A stretch of 10,263 nt of DNA, from assembly GCA_013696365.1 (NCBI GenBank), contig JACCYS010000134.1, positions 1 to 10,263 of the forward strand, given 5' to 3'. How positions within the stretch are numbered: the stretch's first letter is position 1; each line of letters starts with the position of its first letter. This stretch comes from Nocardioidaceae bacterium (GTDB taxonomy: Bacteria > Actinomycetota > Actinomycetes > Propionibacteriales > Nocardioidaceae). Both the position numbers and the translations under genes were made by a program. The notes under the pieces are model-generated. The model was not told the DNA's origin. It did no database searches and was given only the letters and a program-made list of their open reading frames with translations. Positions 1 to 7,256 of this stretch are shown here, piece by piece.

Positions 1-413
1 CCCACGCCGGTCGTCGAGATGATCCCGCCGGTGGTGGCCAGGGCGTACGGCTGTGTCGCCTCGTTGAAGTCGCCCCAGGTGGCGCCGCCGCCGGCCGTGG
101 CGGTGCGCGCCTCCGGGTCCACCGACACCGAGCGCATGCCGGACAAGTCGGCAACCACGGCGTCGTCGGCGGTGCCGAAGCCGGGGACGCTGTGCGCCCC
201 ACCGCGTACGGCCAGCTCGGTGCCGGTCTCGCGGGCGTAGGCCACCACCGTGGCCACGTCCTGGGCGCTGGCGCAGCGGACGATTGCTTCCGGCCGCGCG
301 TCGATCATGTGGTTATAGACCCGGCGGGCCTGCTCGTAATCGCCGTCGTCCCGGGTGGTGACCGACCCGCTCAGCCGGGTGGTCAAGTCGTGGACTGATT
401 GCGTGGTGGTCAC
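1..413 (-). CDS. FAD-binding oxidoreductase (BBE/PCMH-type), N-terminal part, runs off the window
   Basis: The first 137 residues of a flavoprotein oxidoreductase can be read from a GTG at 413 to the window edge. A purine-rich GAGGAGA lies a few bases upstream of that GTG, and no other start fits better. The sequence PEAIVRC at about residues 41-47 followed by DVATVVAYAR is the usual entry to a FAD_binding_4 (PCMH) fold. RGGAHSVPGFGT at about 70-81 is the pyrophosphate/FAD loop. In the berberine-bridge-enzyme group the histidine of this loop (here His74) can carry covalent FAD. The ADLSGMRSVSVD and GGGATWGDF stretches are also typical. The substrate cannot be told from this part. It is transcribed away from the large LuxR-type regulator, which is a reasonable candidate for its controller (inference). 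The C-terminal substrate and BBE regions lie outside the window. Confidence 0.88.
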   Translation of the reverse strand, partial: MTTTQSVHDLTTRLSGSVTTRDDGDYEQARRVYNHMIDARPEAIVRCASAQDVATVVAYARETGTELAVRGGAHSVPGFGTADDAVVADLSGMRSVSVDPEARTATAGGGATWGDFNEATQPYALATTGGIISTTGV

Positions 414-434
414 GATCTCTCCTCGGTTCGAGCC

Positions 435-460
435 GACCGTCCAGCCTGGTGCCGACGGTC
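435..460. promoter_or_regulatory. Inverted repeat in divergent promoter region (candidate operator)
   Basis: GACCGTC (435-441) and GACGGTC (454-460) are perfect 7-base inverted arms with a 12-base spacer, so half-site centres are 19 bp apart, about two helical turns. On the minus strand a TAGCGT at 473-468 could be a -10 box for the oxidoreductase, which would put the repeat around and just after its transcription start. No clear -35 box is visible. Binding by the neighbouring LuxR-type protein is only an inference. Confidence 0.35.
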
Positions 461-547
461 AGGACCGACGCTAGGTGCTGGCTTCCTGCCCGCGCATGAC
501 CAGAACTGAGCCACTTCGACGATCGGGACGGGTAGCGAGATCTGACC

Positions 548-3523
548 ATGTACGCCCGGCGGAGCCGCCGATACCATGACGAGGTGGCCGGCTGGGCACC
601 TCCGCCGCTGCCCGCGCACTGGTCGAGCCCAGGTCGGCCGGAGTTCGTGGGCCGGCGAGCAGAGCTGACGACGCTGCACGACGCGTGGTCGGCGGCCACC
701 CGGTGCGCCCGCCAGCTGGTGTTTGTCGGCGGTGAGGCCGGCGCCGGCAAGTCGCGGCTGCTGGCCGAGATGGCGACCGCGGCCCAGCAACAAGGGGCCG
801 CCGTGCTGGTGGGCACCTGCGTCGCGGACTTCGGTGCGCCGTACCAGCCGTTCCTGGAACCCGTCGATGCCCTGCTGCCGGCGATCACGGACAAGCAGCT
901 GACCGTTCCCGGTGCAGTACCCGGCCGCGACGGAGCCGACGATGACCGTTGGGTAGACCGGCTGCTGGTGCTGGCCGGTCGGCGCGGGATTGGGACGGAC
1001 ACCGACTCTGAGCGCGAGTATCGGCGCGAGCTCTACGAGGCTGCCAGCGCCGCGGTGCGGGCTGCTGCCGAGCAGCGTCCGGTGCTCCTCGCGCTCGAGG
1101 ACGTGCACTGGGCCAGCACGGCGGCGCTGCAGCTGCTGCGCCACATCGTCCAGCGCACGGCCCAGACGCGCCTGCTCGTGGTCGTCACCCACCGCACCAC
1201 CGCGCCCGAGCACTCACCGGCGCTGGTGCACGACATCGCCGAGCTGTACCGGCTCGACGGCGTGCAACGTCTCGACCTCGCGGGCCTGGACGTCGACGAC
1301 ATCGCCGACTACCTGGTCAGGGAGGCGGGTGTCCCAGCACACCGTGCACCCTGGTACGCCCGGCGGCTCCACGACCAGACCGCCGGCAATCCGTTCTTCC
1401 TGCGTGAGCTGTGGCGGGACCTGGCCGGCCGGGGCGGTCTGGCGGCGTTGCGGCAGGCAAGCCTGCCGGTGCCGACCTCGGTGCGGGACACCATCGAGAG
1501 CCGGCTGAACCGACTGGCCGCGCCGCACCGGCAGACTCTCGAGCTCGCCGCGGTCATGGGGGAAGACGTCGACATCGCGACGCTCGTGGACGCCGCCGCC
1601 TGGTCATCAGACACCACCCTCACCGCGCTGGACGAGGCCGTTGCCAGCGGGTTGTTGGAGTGGCCGTCCGGCTCGCAGAGCACCGCGCGCTTCCCGCACG
1701 CGCTCGCCCGGCAGGCCGTCCTCGACCTGCTGCCTGTGTCACGGCGAGCCCAAGAGCACGCCCGCCTTGCGGAGGTCTTGGAGCGGCAGCTGCCAGCAGA
1801 TGGCCCGCATGTGCAGCGGGTTGCCCACCACTACGCGAACGCGACCGGGCTCGGCTTCCAGGACAAGGCGGTCGGCTACCTCACCGAGGCGGCGCACTGG
1901 GCCGACCGCAGCCTCGCCCACGAGGACGCCGCCGGCTGGTTTGAGCAGGCGGCTTCGCTCAGCGAGGCGCCGGACCGCAGGGACGAGCTGCAGCACTCCG
2001 CCGCGCGCAGCCACCTGCTCGGCGGCAATTTCGCCCGGGCACGCCTGCTGGACGAGCAGGTAGCCACGTCGGTCGGCTCGCCCCACCGGCTGCAGGCGTC
2101 GATCGGGTACGAGGCCGCCTCGTGGCCACCGGGCCGTCCCGGGCATCGCGCCGTCGAGCTGTTGCGTGATGCGCTGGTCGGCGCGAAGCACGAACGGACA
2201 GACCCCGACTACGTTCGTGCGCTGGCCAGCCTCGGCCGGGGGTTAGCCTTCACCGGGGCCACCGACGAGGCCGGCTCGCTGGGTGCGCAAGCCATCGAGC
2301 TCGCCCGAGCGCTGGACGACGACCACGTGCTGGCGCACGCGTTGCAGGCCAGCCTCTGGCAGGGGTTGCGACCGCAGGACGCGCCCGCAAAGCTGGCACG
2401 GGCGACCGAGCTTTCCCGGCTGGTCGACCGCACCGGGGACATAGGTCAGCTTGGGCCGGCCGCCTACTACCGCGGGGTGATCTCCTACCTCCAGGGGGAG
2501 CCCGTGGGCCTGCGCGCCGCAGGTGACGACCTGACCCGCAGCGCGCGCGTCACCGGGCAGGGGTTCTACGACTACATGGCTGGCTGCGTGCGGTACGGCC
2601 GGCAGTTCATCCACGGTGACTTCACCGCCGCCGGCCGCACCTGCCGGGAGATGCTCGAGCTAGGCGAGTCCTTCGGCACCGACGACACCGAGGGCCCATA
2701 CGCGGTGCAGACGTACATGATCCGGCGAGAGACCGGTGCGCTGGAGCAGGTGCGCGGGCTCGTCACCGGCCAGGAGCGGCCCACCGAGCACTGGGCGCCC
2801 GGCCTGCTCGCCCTGTACACCGAGCTGGCGCTCGACGAGCCCGCCGCGCGGCTGCTCTGGTGGGTGTTGGACGAGGAGCTGCCGCGCTACCAGGACTCCG
2901 CGCAGTGGCCGGGGGTGCTGGCCTTCCTGGTGGAGGCGGCACTGCACCTCGAGGATCGGGCGGCCGGGCGTCGACTGCGGCCGCTGCTCGCGGACTACGC
3001 CGGGCTTAATCTGGTCGCGGGCCAGTTCGTCGCCCTGTTCGGGAGCGCCGACCGCTACCTGGGCGCCGTCGATTCGCTGCTGGGGCTCGGCGAGCCCGAG
3101 GAGTGCTTCGCTGCTGCGCTGGAGATGGACACCCGGATGGGCGCGCCAGTGCACCGTGCCCAGACCCTCACCGCACTGGCCGTCCACCGGTCCCGTCGGG
3201 GCGACGCCAAAGGCGAGGTCAAGAAGCTGGCGCGGCGCGTGCACTCGATCGGCGAGCCGCTGGGGCTGGTCCGGGTGATGCGGCAGCTTCCCGGCCCCCC
3301 GCGTCCGGCCGCTGTTGCCGAGCGGCCGAGTGACCTGACCGCCCGCGAGGTCGACGTGCTACGCCTGCTCGGTGACGGGCTGATCAACCGCGAGATCGCC
3401 GAGCGGCTATTCATCAGCGAGAACACGGCGGCCAACCACGTGCGCAGCATCCTGACCAAGACCGGCTGCGCGAACCGCACGCAGGCGGCGATGTATGCGG
3501 TCACCAACGGGTTGCTCGACTAG
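548..3523 (+). CDS. Large ATP-binding LuxR family transcriptional regulator (LAL/MalT-like)
   Basis: A 991-residue protein with the classic LAL layout. A short leader is followed by the EFVGRRAEL entry to an AAA/STAND ATPase at about residue 32. Walker A GGEAGAGKS lies at 61-69 and a Walker B-like segment VLLALEDVHWAS at 179-190. A long alanine- and leucine-rich helical middle region (about 430-900) of TPR/MalT type follows. The LuxR helix-turn-helix occupies about 930-991, with LTAREVDVLRLL, NREIAERLFIS and NHVRSILTKTG as landmarks. Length is normal for the family (roughly 850-1,000). Such proteins are cytoplasmic, bind ATP and an unknown inducer, and usually activate transcription. ATG 548 is the first start but has only a weak Shine-Dalgarno; GTG 584 in frame is an alternative that keeps all domains. 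It diverges from the FAD oxidoreductase and converges on the DUF4242 gene, which makes both plausible targets (inference). Confidence 0.95.
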   Translation: MYARRSRRYHDEVAGWAPPPLPAHWSSPGRPEFVGRRAELTTLHDAWSAATRCARQLVFVGGEAGAGKSRLLAEMATAAQQQGAAVLVGTCVADFGAPYQPFLEPVDALLPAITDKQLTVPGAVPGRDGADDDRWVDRLLVLAGRRGIGTDTDSEREYRRELYEAASAAVRAAAEQRPVLLALEDVHWASTAALQLLRHIVQRTAQTRLLVVVTHRTTAPEHSPALVHDIAELYRLDGVQRLDLAGLDVDDIADYLVREAGVPAHRAPWYARRLHDQTAGNPFFLRELWRDLAGRGGLAALRQASLPVPTSVRDTIESRLNRLAAPHRQTLELAAVMGEDVDIATLVDAAAWSSDTTLTALDEAVASGLLEWPSGSQSTARFPHALARQAVLDLLPVSRRAQEHARLAEVLERQLPADGPHVQRVAHHYANATGLGFQDKAVGYLTEAAHWADRSLAHEDAAGWFEQAASLSEAPDRRDELQHSAARSHLLGGNFARARLLDEQVATSVGSPHRLQASIGYEAASWPPGRPGHRAVELLRDALVGAKHERTDPDYVRALASLGRGLAFTGATDEAGSLGAQAIELARALDDDHVLAHALQASLWQGLRPQDAPAKLARATELSRLVDRTGDIGQLGPAAYYRGVISYLQGEPVGLRAAGDDLTRSARVTGQGFYDYMAGCVRYGRQFIHGDFTAAGRTCREMLELGESFGTDDTEGPYAVQTYMIRRETGALEQVRGLVTGQERPTEHWAPGLLALYTELALDEPAARLLWWVLDEELPRYQDSAQWPGVLAFLVEAALHLEDRAAGRRLRPLLADYAGLNLVAGQFVALFGSADRYLGAVDSLLGLGEPEECFAAALEMDTRMGAPVHRAQTLTALAVHRSRRGDAKGEVKKLARRVHSIGEPLGLVRVMRQLPGPPRPAAVAERPSDLTAREVDVLRLLGDGLINREIAERLFISENTAANHVRSILTKTGCANRTQAAMYAVTNGLLD

Positions 3524-3545
3524 CGCCACTCGGGGCACCCGTTAG

Positions 3546-3567
3546 TCAGGTGGGAATCAGGTGGGGA
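3546..3567. repeat. 11-bp tandem duplication at the 3' end of the DUF4242 gene
   Basis: TCAGGTGGGAA (3546-3556) is followed directly by TCAGGTGGGGA (3557-3567), 10 of 11 bases identical. The inner copy encodes the stop codon of the DUF4242 gene on the minus strand, so the outer copy supplies a second TGA in another frame. It looks like a local slippage duplication with little effect on the protein. Confidence 0.6.
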
Positions 3568-3826
3568 TAAGCGACCCGGAGGCCAGCACTTTGTGGCTCA
3601 CCTCGACGATCACATCGGCGGGCAGTCCGGCCCGCTGCGCGGCCGCACCGATCGCCTGCGCGGAGGGCGCCTCGTACAGACAGTAGGTCTTGCGCTTGTC
3701 GGCGGACAGGAACGAGTACAGCCAGTGCACCCCCTCCTCGTCGTTGATCCGGTTGATGCCGTCGGCGACTTCTGCGGTTACCTCGAGCTCCTCGGCGAAC
3801 CGCCGCTCGATCATGAACACGGGCAT
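3557..3826 (-). CDS. DUF4242 family small protein (nickel-binding-like, SCO4226-type)
   Basis: An 89-residue cytosolic protein that starts MPVFMIERRF and carries the DUF4242 hallmarks: the MIER strand at the start, INDEEGVHWLYSF in the middle, and DKRKTYCLYEAPS followed by AIGAAAQRAGLP toward the end. DUF4242 proteins are small ferredoxin-like dimers. A Streptomyces member (SCO4226) is described as nickel-binding, but the physiological role is not established. I chose ATG 3826 because family members begin here and GGAAGGGG lies just upstream. An ATG at 3901 would add 25 residues unlike the family. It converges on the LuxR-type regulator with only 33 bases between the stops. The 153 bases to the acetate kinase stop show no gene. 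Confidence 0.85.
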   Translation of the reverse strand: MPVFMIERRFAEELEVTAEVADGINRINDEEGVHWLYSFLSADKRKTYCLYEAPSAQAIGAAAQRAGLPADVIVEVSHKVLASGSLIPT

Positions 3827-3979
3827 CGGAGGCCCCTTCCCTCGAGGCCACGAACCTACCAGCGGCGGGCCAAGCAGCGCTCGGACTTTGGCGTGGGTCA
3901 CTCGCGCAGCAGCTTCGCGGCGAACACCGCCGCCCGGCCCAGTGGCGCTGCCGGCCGCCGCCCCGCGTCGCTTGGCGAC

Positions 3980-5071
3980 TCAGTCGGTCAGCCGCCGCGC
4001 CTCGGCCGCGATCTGCAGGTCTTCGCGGGCGGTGATGACGAGCGTTCGTACGGCGGCGTCGGCCGTGGTGATCTCTGCGTCGTCGTGCGCGTTCTCGTTC
4101 TGCTGCGGGTCGATCGCGACGCCCAGGAACCCCAGCCGCTGGGCGGCCCGCCGCCGCACCTCGGGCGCGTGCTCGCCGACCCCGCCGGTGAAGGCGAGGA
4201 CGTCCAGGCCTTGCGCTGCGGCGGTCATGGCGGCGACGGCTGCCACCAGCCGGTGAACGTAGACGTCGAGGGCGAGCGTCGCGGCGGCGTCATGGCGTGC
4301 AGCGGCTTCGACGACCGCACGCATGTCGGGCGTGCCCGCCAGGGCCCGGAGACCCGAGCGCTCCAGCAGCGCGGCAGACACCTCAGCCGCGGACAGCTGC
4401 GCGTGCTCCTGCACCCACAGCACCATGCCGGGGTCGACGGTGCCCGACCGGGTGGCCATGACCAGCCCCTCGAGCGGGGTGAAGCCCATGGTGGTGTCGA
4501 CGCTGCGGCCGTCGACGACCGCAGCCAGCGAGGCGCCCGCACCGAGATGGCAGCTCACGACCCGCAACCCCCGCGGCGACCGGCCGAGCAGCGTCGCGGC
4601 GCGACTGGAGCAGTAGGCGTGGGACAGCCCGTGGAAGCCGTACCGGCGGATCCCGTAGCGCTCGCGCCACTCCCGCGGGACCGCGTACGTCGCGGCGGCC
4701 GCCGGGATCGTGGTGTGGAAGGCGGTGTCGAAGCACGCCACAGCTGGGACGTCGGGCAGCTGCGCGCTCACGGCGTCCAACCCGGCCAGGGACTTCGGCT
4801 GGTGCAGCGGGGCCAGGTCGGTGAGCCGTTCGAGCTCGTCGCGGACCGGGGCGTCGACCAGTACGGGACCGGTGAATGAGGTGCCGCCGTGGACGAACCG
4901 GTGGCCCACCACATCCGGCTTGCCCCAGCCGTGCAGGATGTCGGCCAGCCTGCCGGTGTCGAAGCCGTCGGTGTTCGCCGGCAGCTCCGCGCTGCCGACG
5001 ATCGCGTCCGCACCGTCGAGCAGGCGCATCTTCAGGCTGGACGACCCGGCGTTGACAACCAGTACGCGCAC
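3980..5071 (-). CDS. ackA: Acetate kinase (acetate/propionate family kinase)
   Basis: A 363-residue ASKHA-fold kinase that interconverts acetate + ATP and acetyl phosphate + ADP in the cytoplasm. Visible family landmarks in order are VNAGSSSLK (6-14), GHRFVHGG with the substrate-binding Arg58, FDTAFH with the catalytic-type Asp115, YGFHGLSH (144-151), HLGAGAS (175-181), the signature MGFTPLEGL with ATRSGTVDPG (195-215), and the nucleotide loop FTGGVGEHAPEVR (294-306). The start is GTG 5071, since MRVLVVNAG matches the family N-terminus; the ribosome site is weak. At 363 residues it is somewhat shorter than the usual roughly 400. The common NP after APLH is QP here. No phosphotransacetylase or phosphoketolase partner lies nearby, so its pathway (acetate overflow, acetate uptake or phosphoketolase shunt) cannot be decided from the window. 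A propionate kinase role is possible. Confidence 0.95.
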   Translation of the reverse strand: MRVLVVNAGSSSLKMRLLDGADAIVGSAELPANTDGFDTGRLADILHGWGKPDVVGHRFVHGGTSFTGPVLVDAPVRDELERLTDLAPLHQPKSLAGLDAVSAQLPDVPAVACFDTAFHTTIPAAAATYAVPREWRERYGIRRYGFHGLSHAYCSSRAATLLGRSPRGLRVVSCHLGAGASLAAVVDGRSVDTTMGFTPLEGLVMATRSGTVDPGMVLWVQEHAQLSAAEVSAALLERSGLRALAGTPDMRAVVEAAARHDAAATLALDVYVHRLVAAVAAMTAAAQGLDVLAFTGGVGEHAPEVRRRAAQRLGFLGVAIDPQQNENAHDDAEITTADAAVRTLVITAREDLQIAAEARRLTD

Positions 5072-5190
5072 CGGGTCAGTCTCGCCCCGGTCACGTGCGG
5101 CCAGCGACGGTGGGGTCGTCGACCCGTGGGTGTGGTGGATGCACCAGCCGCGAGGCGGACGTCAACCGGTTCCTGTCGACCCCGCACTAC

Positions 5191-5616
5191 CTATCCCAGC
5201 GGAGCCAGCTGCACGCCCGCTGCCTTTGCCCCGGCTCGTAGTCGCTCGTCCCACACCGCGAACAGAGTTTCGGTGGCGCCGACGGCGAGCAGACTGGCCA
5301 GGTGCACCGCGTCGGCGCCTCTGAGCGCGTGTTGGTTGGCCAGCTGTCCGGCGCGGGTGGCGACGAGCTCGGTCAGCTCGACCACCCGTGTCGCCAACCA
5401 GAAGTCCTCGCACGCCGCCGTGGCACGACCCTGGTCAACCCGATCCAGGCGATGAGCGCGCCCGGCGGCGGCCAGCGCGGCGCGTACTTCGGGGTATGCG
5501 AGTCTGCTGGACACGGCTGCGTCGCATCCGTCCCAGAGTGCGGCGGCGAGGTCGCTGCCGTCCTCTTCTACGACCAGCTTCACGAAAGCGCTGCTGTCGA
5601 AGTACACGATGGCCAC
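5191..5616 (-). CDS. vapC: VapC-like PIN-domain toxin (ribonuclease) of a type II TA pair
   Basis: A 141-residue PIN domain, expected to be a Mg2+-dependent RNase that cuts a tRNA or rRNA when not bound by its antitoxin. The acidic active-site set is present: Asp7 in YFDSSAFVK, Glu43 in YPEVRAAL, Asp102 in GADAVHLA, and Asp123 in VWDERL. Length is normal for VapC. It starts with GTG 5616, five bases after the vapB stop, without a good Shine-Dalgarno of its own, so translation is probably coupled to vapB. All four acidic positions are intact, so it is likely an active toxin (inference). The 119 bases between its stop and the acetate kinase start hold no gene. They contain GGGTCG-T-CGACCC at 5113-5125, a palindrome of unknown meaning. 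Confidence 0.93.
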   Translation of the reverse strand: MAIVYFDSSAFVKLVVEEDGSDLAAALWDGCDAAVSSRLAYPEVRAALAAAGRAHRLDRVDQGRATAACEDFWLATRVVELTELVATRAGQLANQHALRGADAVHLASLLAVGATETLFAVWDERLRAGAKAAGVQLAPLG

Positions 5617-5621
5617 GCTCG

Positions 5622-5885
5622 TCAGTCGCGCTGCTCGCTCACCAAGTCAGCCACCGGGCCGCTCGCACGAACCCGGGTCGCGTCGCGCGCGGTGGGCCGA
5701 CCGGCCCGGCGCGGTCTGCTCAGCACTCCATTCTGGACGAGTTGGTCGAGCAGCGGTGCCGTGTCGACCGGGAGTAGCCGTGCCACCGGAGTGCCCCGGT
5801 CGGTGACGATCACCTCCTCGCCTGCCCGCGCTCGCTCGATCCAGCGAGATAGCTCGGCGCGCAAGGTACTGATCGCTACGTCCAT
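5622..5885 (-). CDS. vapB: VapB/Phd-YefM-like antitoxin
   Basis: An 87-residue antitoxin that would bind and block the downstream PIN toxin and repress its own promoter. The N-terminal MDVAISTLRAELSRWIERA with GEEVIVTDRGTPVARLLP is the Phd/YefM-type DNA-binding and dimer fold seen in many actinobacterial VapBs. The Arg/Ala-rich C-terminal tail would be the flexible toxin-wrapping part. I chose ATG 5885, not the ATG at 5954, because the family N-terminus begins here and because a repeat and a TACATT box occupy the bases just upstream. It forms a two-gene operon with vapC (5-base gap). Confidence 0.9.
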   Translation of the reverse strand: MDVAISTLRAELSRWIERARAGEEVIVTDRGTPVARLLPVDTAPLLDQLVQNGVLSRPRRAGRPTARDATRVRASGPVADLVSEQRD

Positions 5886-5891
5886 GAGCCC

Positions 5892-5921
5892 AATGTACAA
5901 CTTCTTAGTGGCAACTTGTAC
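5892..5921 (-). promoter_or_regulatory. Candidate leaderless promoter and operator of vapBC
   Basis: On the minus strand TACATT (5897-5892) matches the actinobacterial TANNNT -10 box and ends six bases before the vapB ATG, so the transcript may begin at the ATG itself. There is no Shine-Dalgarno in the six-base GGGCTC between them. Overlapping it is an inverted repeat GTACAA (5895-5900)/TTGTAC (5916-5921), and two direct CAACTT copies (5898-5903 and 5912-5917). The region is AT-richer than its surroundings. Autoregulation by VapB or VapBC through this site is inferred from the usual habit of such pairs. Confidence 0.55.
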
Positions 5922-5969
5922 GCGGACGTCCCCCGGGTCGATTCGCTTCGTCACCGCAACCCCCGCCGG

Positions 5970-6748
5970 TCACCCGGCAGCTGCCGGATCAAGCAGAGCC
6001 TGCACGACCACGAACACCGCCACGGCGAAGACCAGGTACGCGAACCAGCGGCGTATTGGGTCCGCGTGCAGCCGGGTCGCCATCTTGGCCGCCGGGAGTG
6101 AGCCGGCGACCGCGGCCAGGGCGAACGCGGCCGCAACCCGGTAGTCGAGGTCGGCCGAGCCCAGGTGCGCCGCAAAGCCGGCCGCCGAGTTGACGACGAT
6201 GATGACCAGCGACGTGCCCACGGCCACGGTCATGGGCAGCCCCAGGAACAGCAGCAGGGCCGGGATGATGAGGAAACCGCCGCCGACCCCGAACAGACCG
6301 GTGAGGAAGCCGATCACCAGACCCGAACCGATGGCCTTGGGCAGGCAGCCGCGCCAGTGCACCCCACCATCGGGAGGGCGCAGTCCCCGCCGACTTCCGG
6401 CCGCTCCCGCAGCATCTGCACACCGGCGGCAGCCATCAGCACCGCGAAACCAACGAGCACCAACCGGGGATCCAACAGCTGGTTGGCCGCGGCTCCGCCG
6501 AAGGCGGCGGCCGCGCCGGCCGCACCGAAGACACCCGCGATGCGCCACTGCACGCGGTCGTGTCGCAGCCGCGGGAGCAGTGCGGTGGCCGCGGAGATCG
6601 CGACGACGAGCAGTGACGTCGGGATCGCCGCCGACAGTGGGAGGCCCACCCCGTAGACCAGGGCGGGCACCGCGAGGATCGACCCGCCGCCGCCCAGCAG
6701 CCCGAGCAGGACGCCGACGACGAGGCCGAGAGCGATCGCCGCCGTCAC
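5970..6748 (-). pseudogene. TauE/SafE (TSUP) sulfite-exporter-like permease, split by a frameshift
   Basis: A membrane permease of the TSUP family, expected to export sulfite or a related sulfur anion. The N-terminal half reads in one frame from GTG 6748, with [15 protein letters not shown] near residue 16 and hydrophobic segments up to [15 protein letters not shown]. The C-terminal half reads in another frame from about [13 protein letters not shown] through [17 protein letters not shown] to the stop at 5970. These are the two internally repeated halves of the family. The switch falls at a CCC run (plus strand GGG 6372-6374). The span is 779 bases, so one added base gives exactly 260 codons, a normal length. 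The first frame alone stops at 6314 after 144 residues. It may be a true inactivating deletion or a base-calling error. The GTG overlaps a TGA of the upstream gene's shifted frame, and it is the last gene of the sulfur operon. Confidence 0.85.
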
Positions 6749-7256
6749 CGGCGACCCGGCCCATCGTGCACGTGTCGGTCAAGGCGGAGACGGCCAGACC
6801 GGCACCGACGGCGCCGGCGAGCAGCCTCGCCTTGGGTGTCCAGAAAGCGGCCGTGACACCGGCTACCACCAGTGACCCGGCAACCATGCGGACCTGGCGT
6901 TCCAGTGACCAGCGGTAGCGGCCGTGCTTGACCTTGCCGCCGGCCGCCTCGTAGCCCGGGACCCCGCCCTCGAGGACGTGCAGGTTCGCCATCCCGACGC
7001 CCGCCAGCTGCTTCTGTGCCTGCGCGGAGCGGACACCGGACTGGCAGACCAGCAGCACCTGGCGGTCCAGCCGGGCAGCCAGCTGCTCGGCGTGCTCGCC
7101 GAGCAGGTCCAGCGGCACGTTGTAGGAGCCGGCGATGTGCTTGGTCTCGAACTCCGCCGGGTTGCGCACGTCGATGACCGTGAGCGCGTCGGGGTCGCGG
7201 GCCCAGCCCACGGCCGTGCCTGGGTCGACGCGGTCGGGCAAGGTGGTCGTGCTCAT
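6745..7256 (-). CDS. Membrane-anchored single-domain rhodanese (rhodanese + DUF2892-like), 3' end disturbed
   Basis: A sulfurtransferase with a cytosolic rhodanese domain at residues 1-108. [23 protein letters not shown] gives the fold, and the active loop CQSGVR carries Cys71. A two-helix membrane anchor follows at about 122-162, ending in the family-typical ALTDTCTMG. It would carry persulfide sulfur at the membrane next to the exporter (inference). ATG 7256 overlaps the stop of the upstream CstB-like gene by four bases (ATGA), a sign of coupled translation. After about residue 168 the frame turns into Arg/Pro-rich nonsense. It stays open to 5970 through the permease gene, giving a formal 428-residue product that I do not believe. 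A single added base near 6760 would instead bring in the TGA at 6747-6745, which overlaps the permease GTG. I end the gene there, but the true C-terminus is uncertain. Confidence 0.8.

Noticed and set aside
313..1213. Two long minus-strand frames opposite the start of the large regulator
   Set aside because: Both overlap the ATPase domain of the regulator and the divergent promoter, and show no recognisable domain.
3531..3541. A CGGG-GCA-CCCG hairpin as terminator between the converging genes
   Set aside because: The stem is only four base pairs with a three-base loop and no following T run; too weak to call.
3827..3901. A longer DUF4242 protein starting at 3901
   Set aside because: The extra 25 residues do not match the family, and a good ribosome site precedes the ATG at 3826.
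3827..3979. A possible gene remnant ending AVFAAKLLRE before the DUF4242 gene
   Set aside because: Only about 30 codons follow the ackA stop, with no start or ribosome site and no family I recognise.
3593..4879. A 428-codon plus-strand open frame opposite ackA
   Set aside because: It lies wholly antisense to a well-supported acetate kinase and has no family motif; a GC-rich shadow frame.
5970..7256. A single 428-residue rhodanese-permease fusion on the minus strand
   Set aside because: The middle 150 residues are Arg/Pro-rich nonsense, while the permease N-terminal half is clear in another frame over the same bases. The continuity is a product of missing bases or stops.
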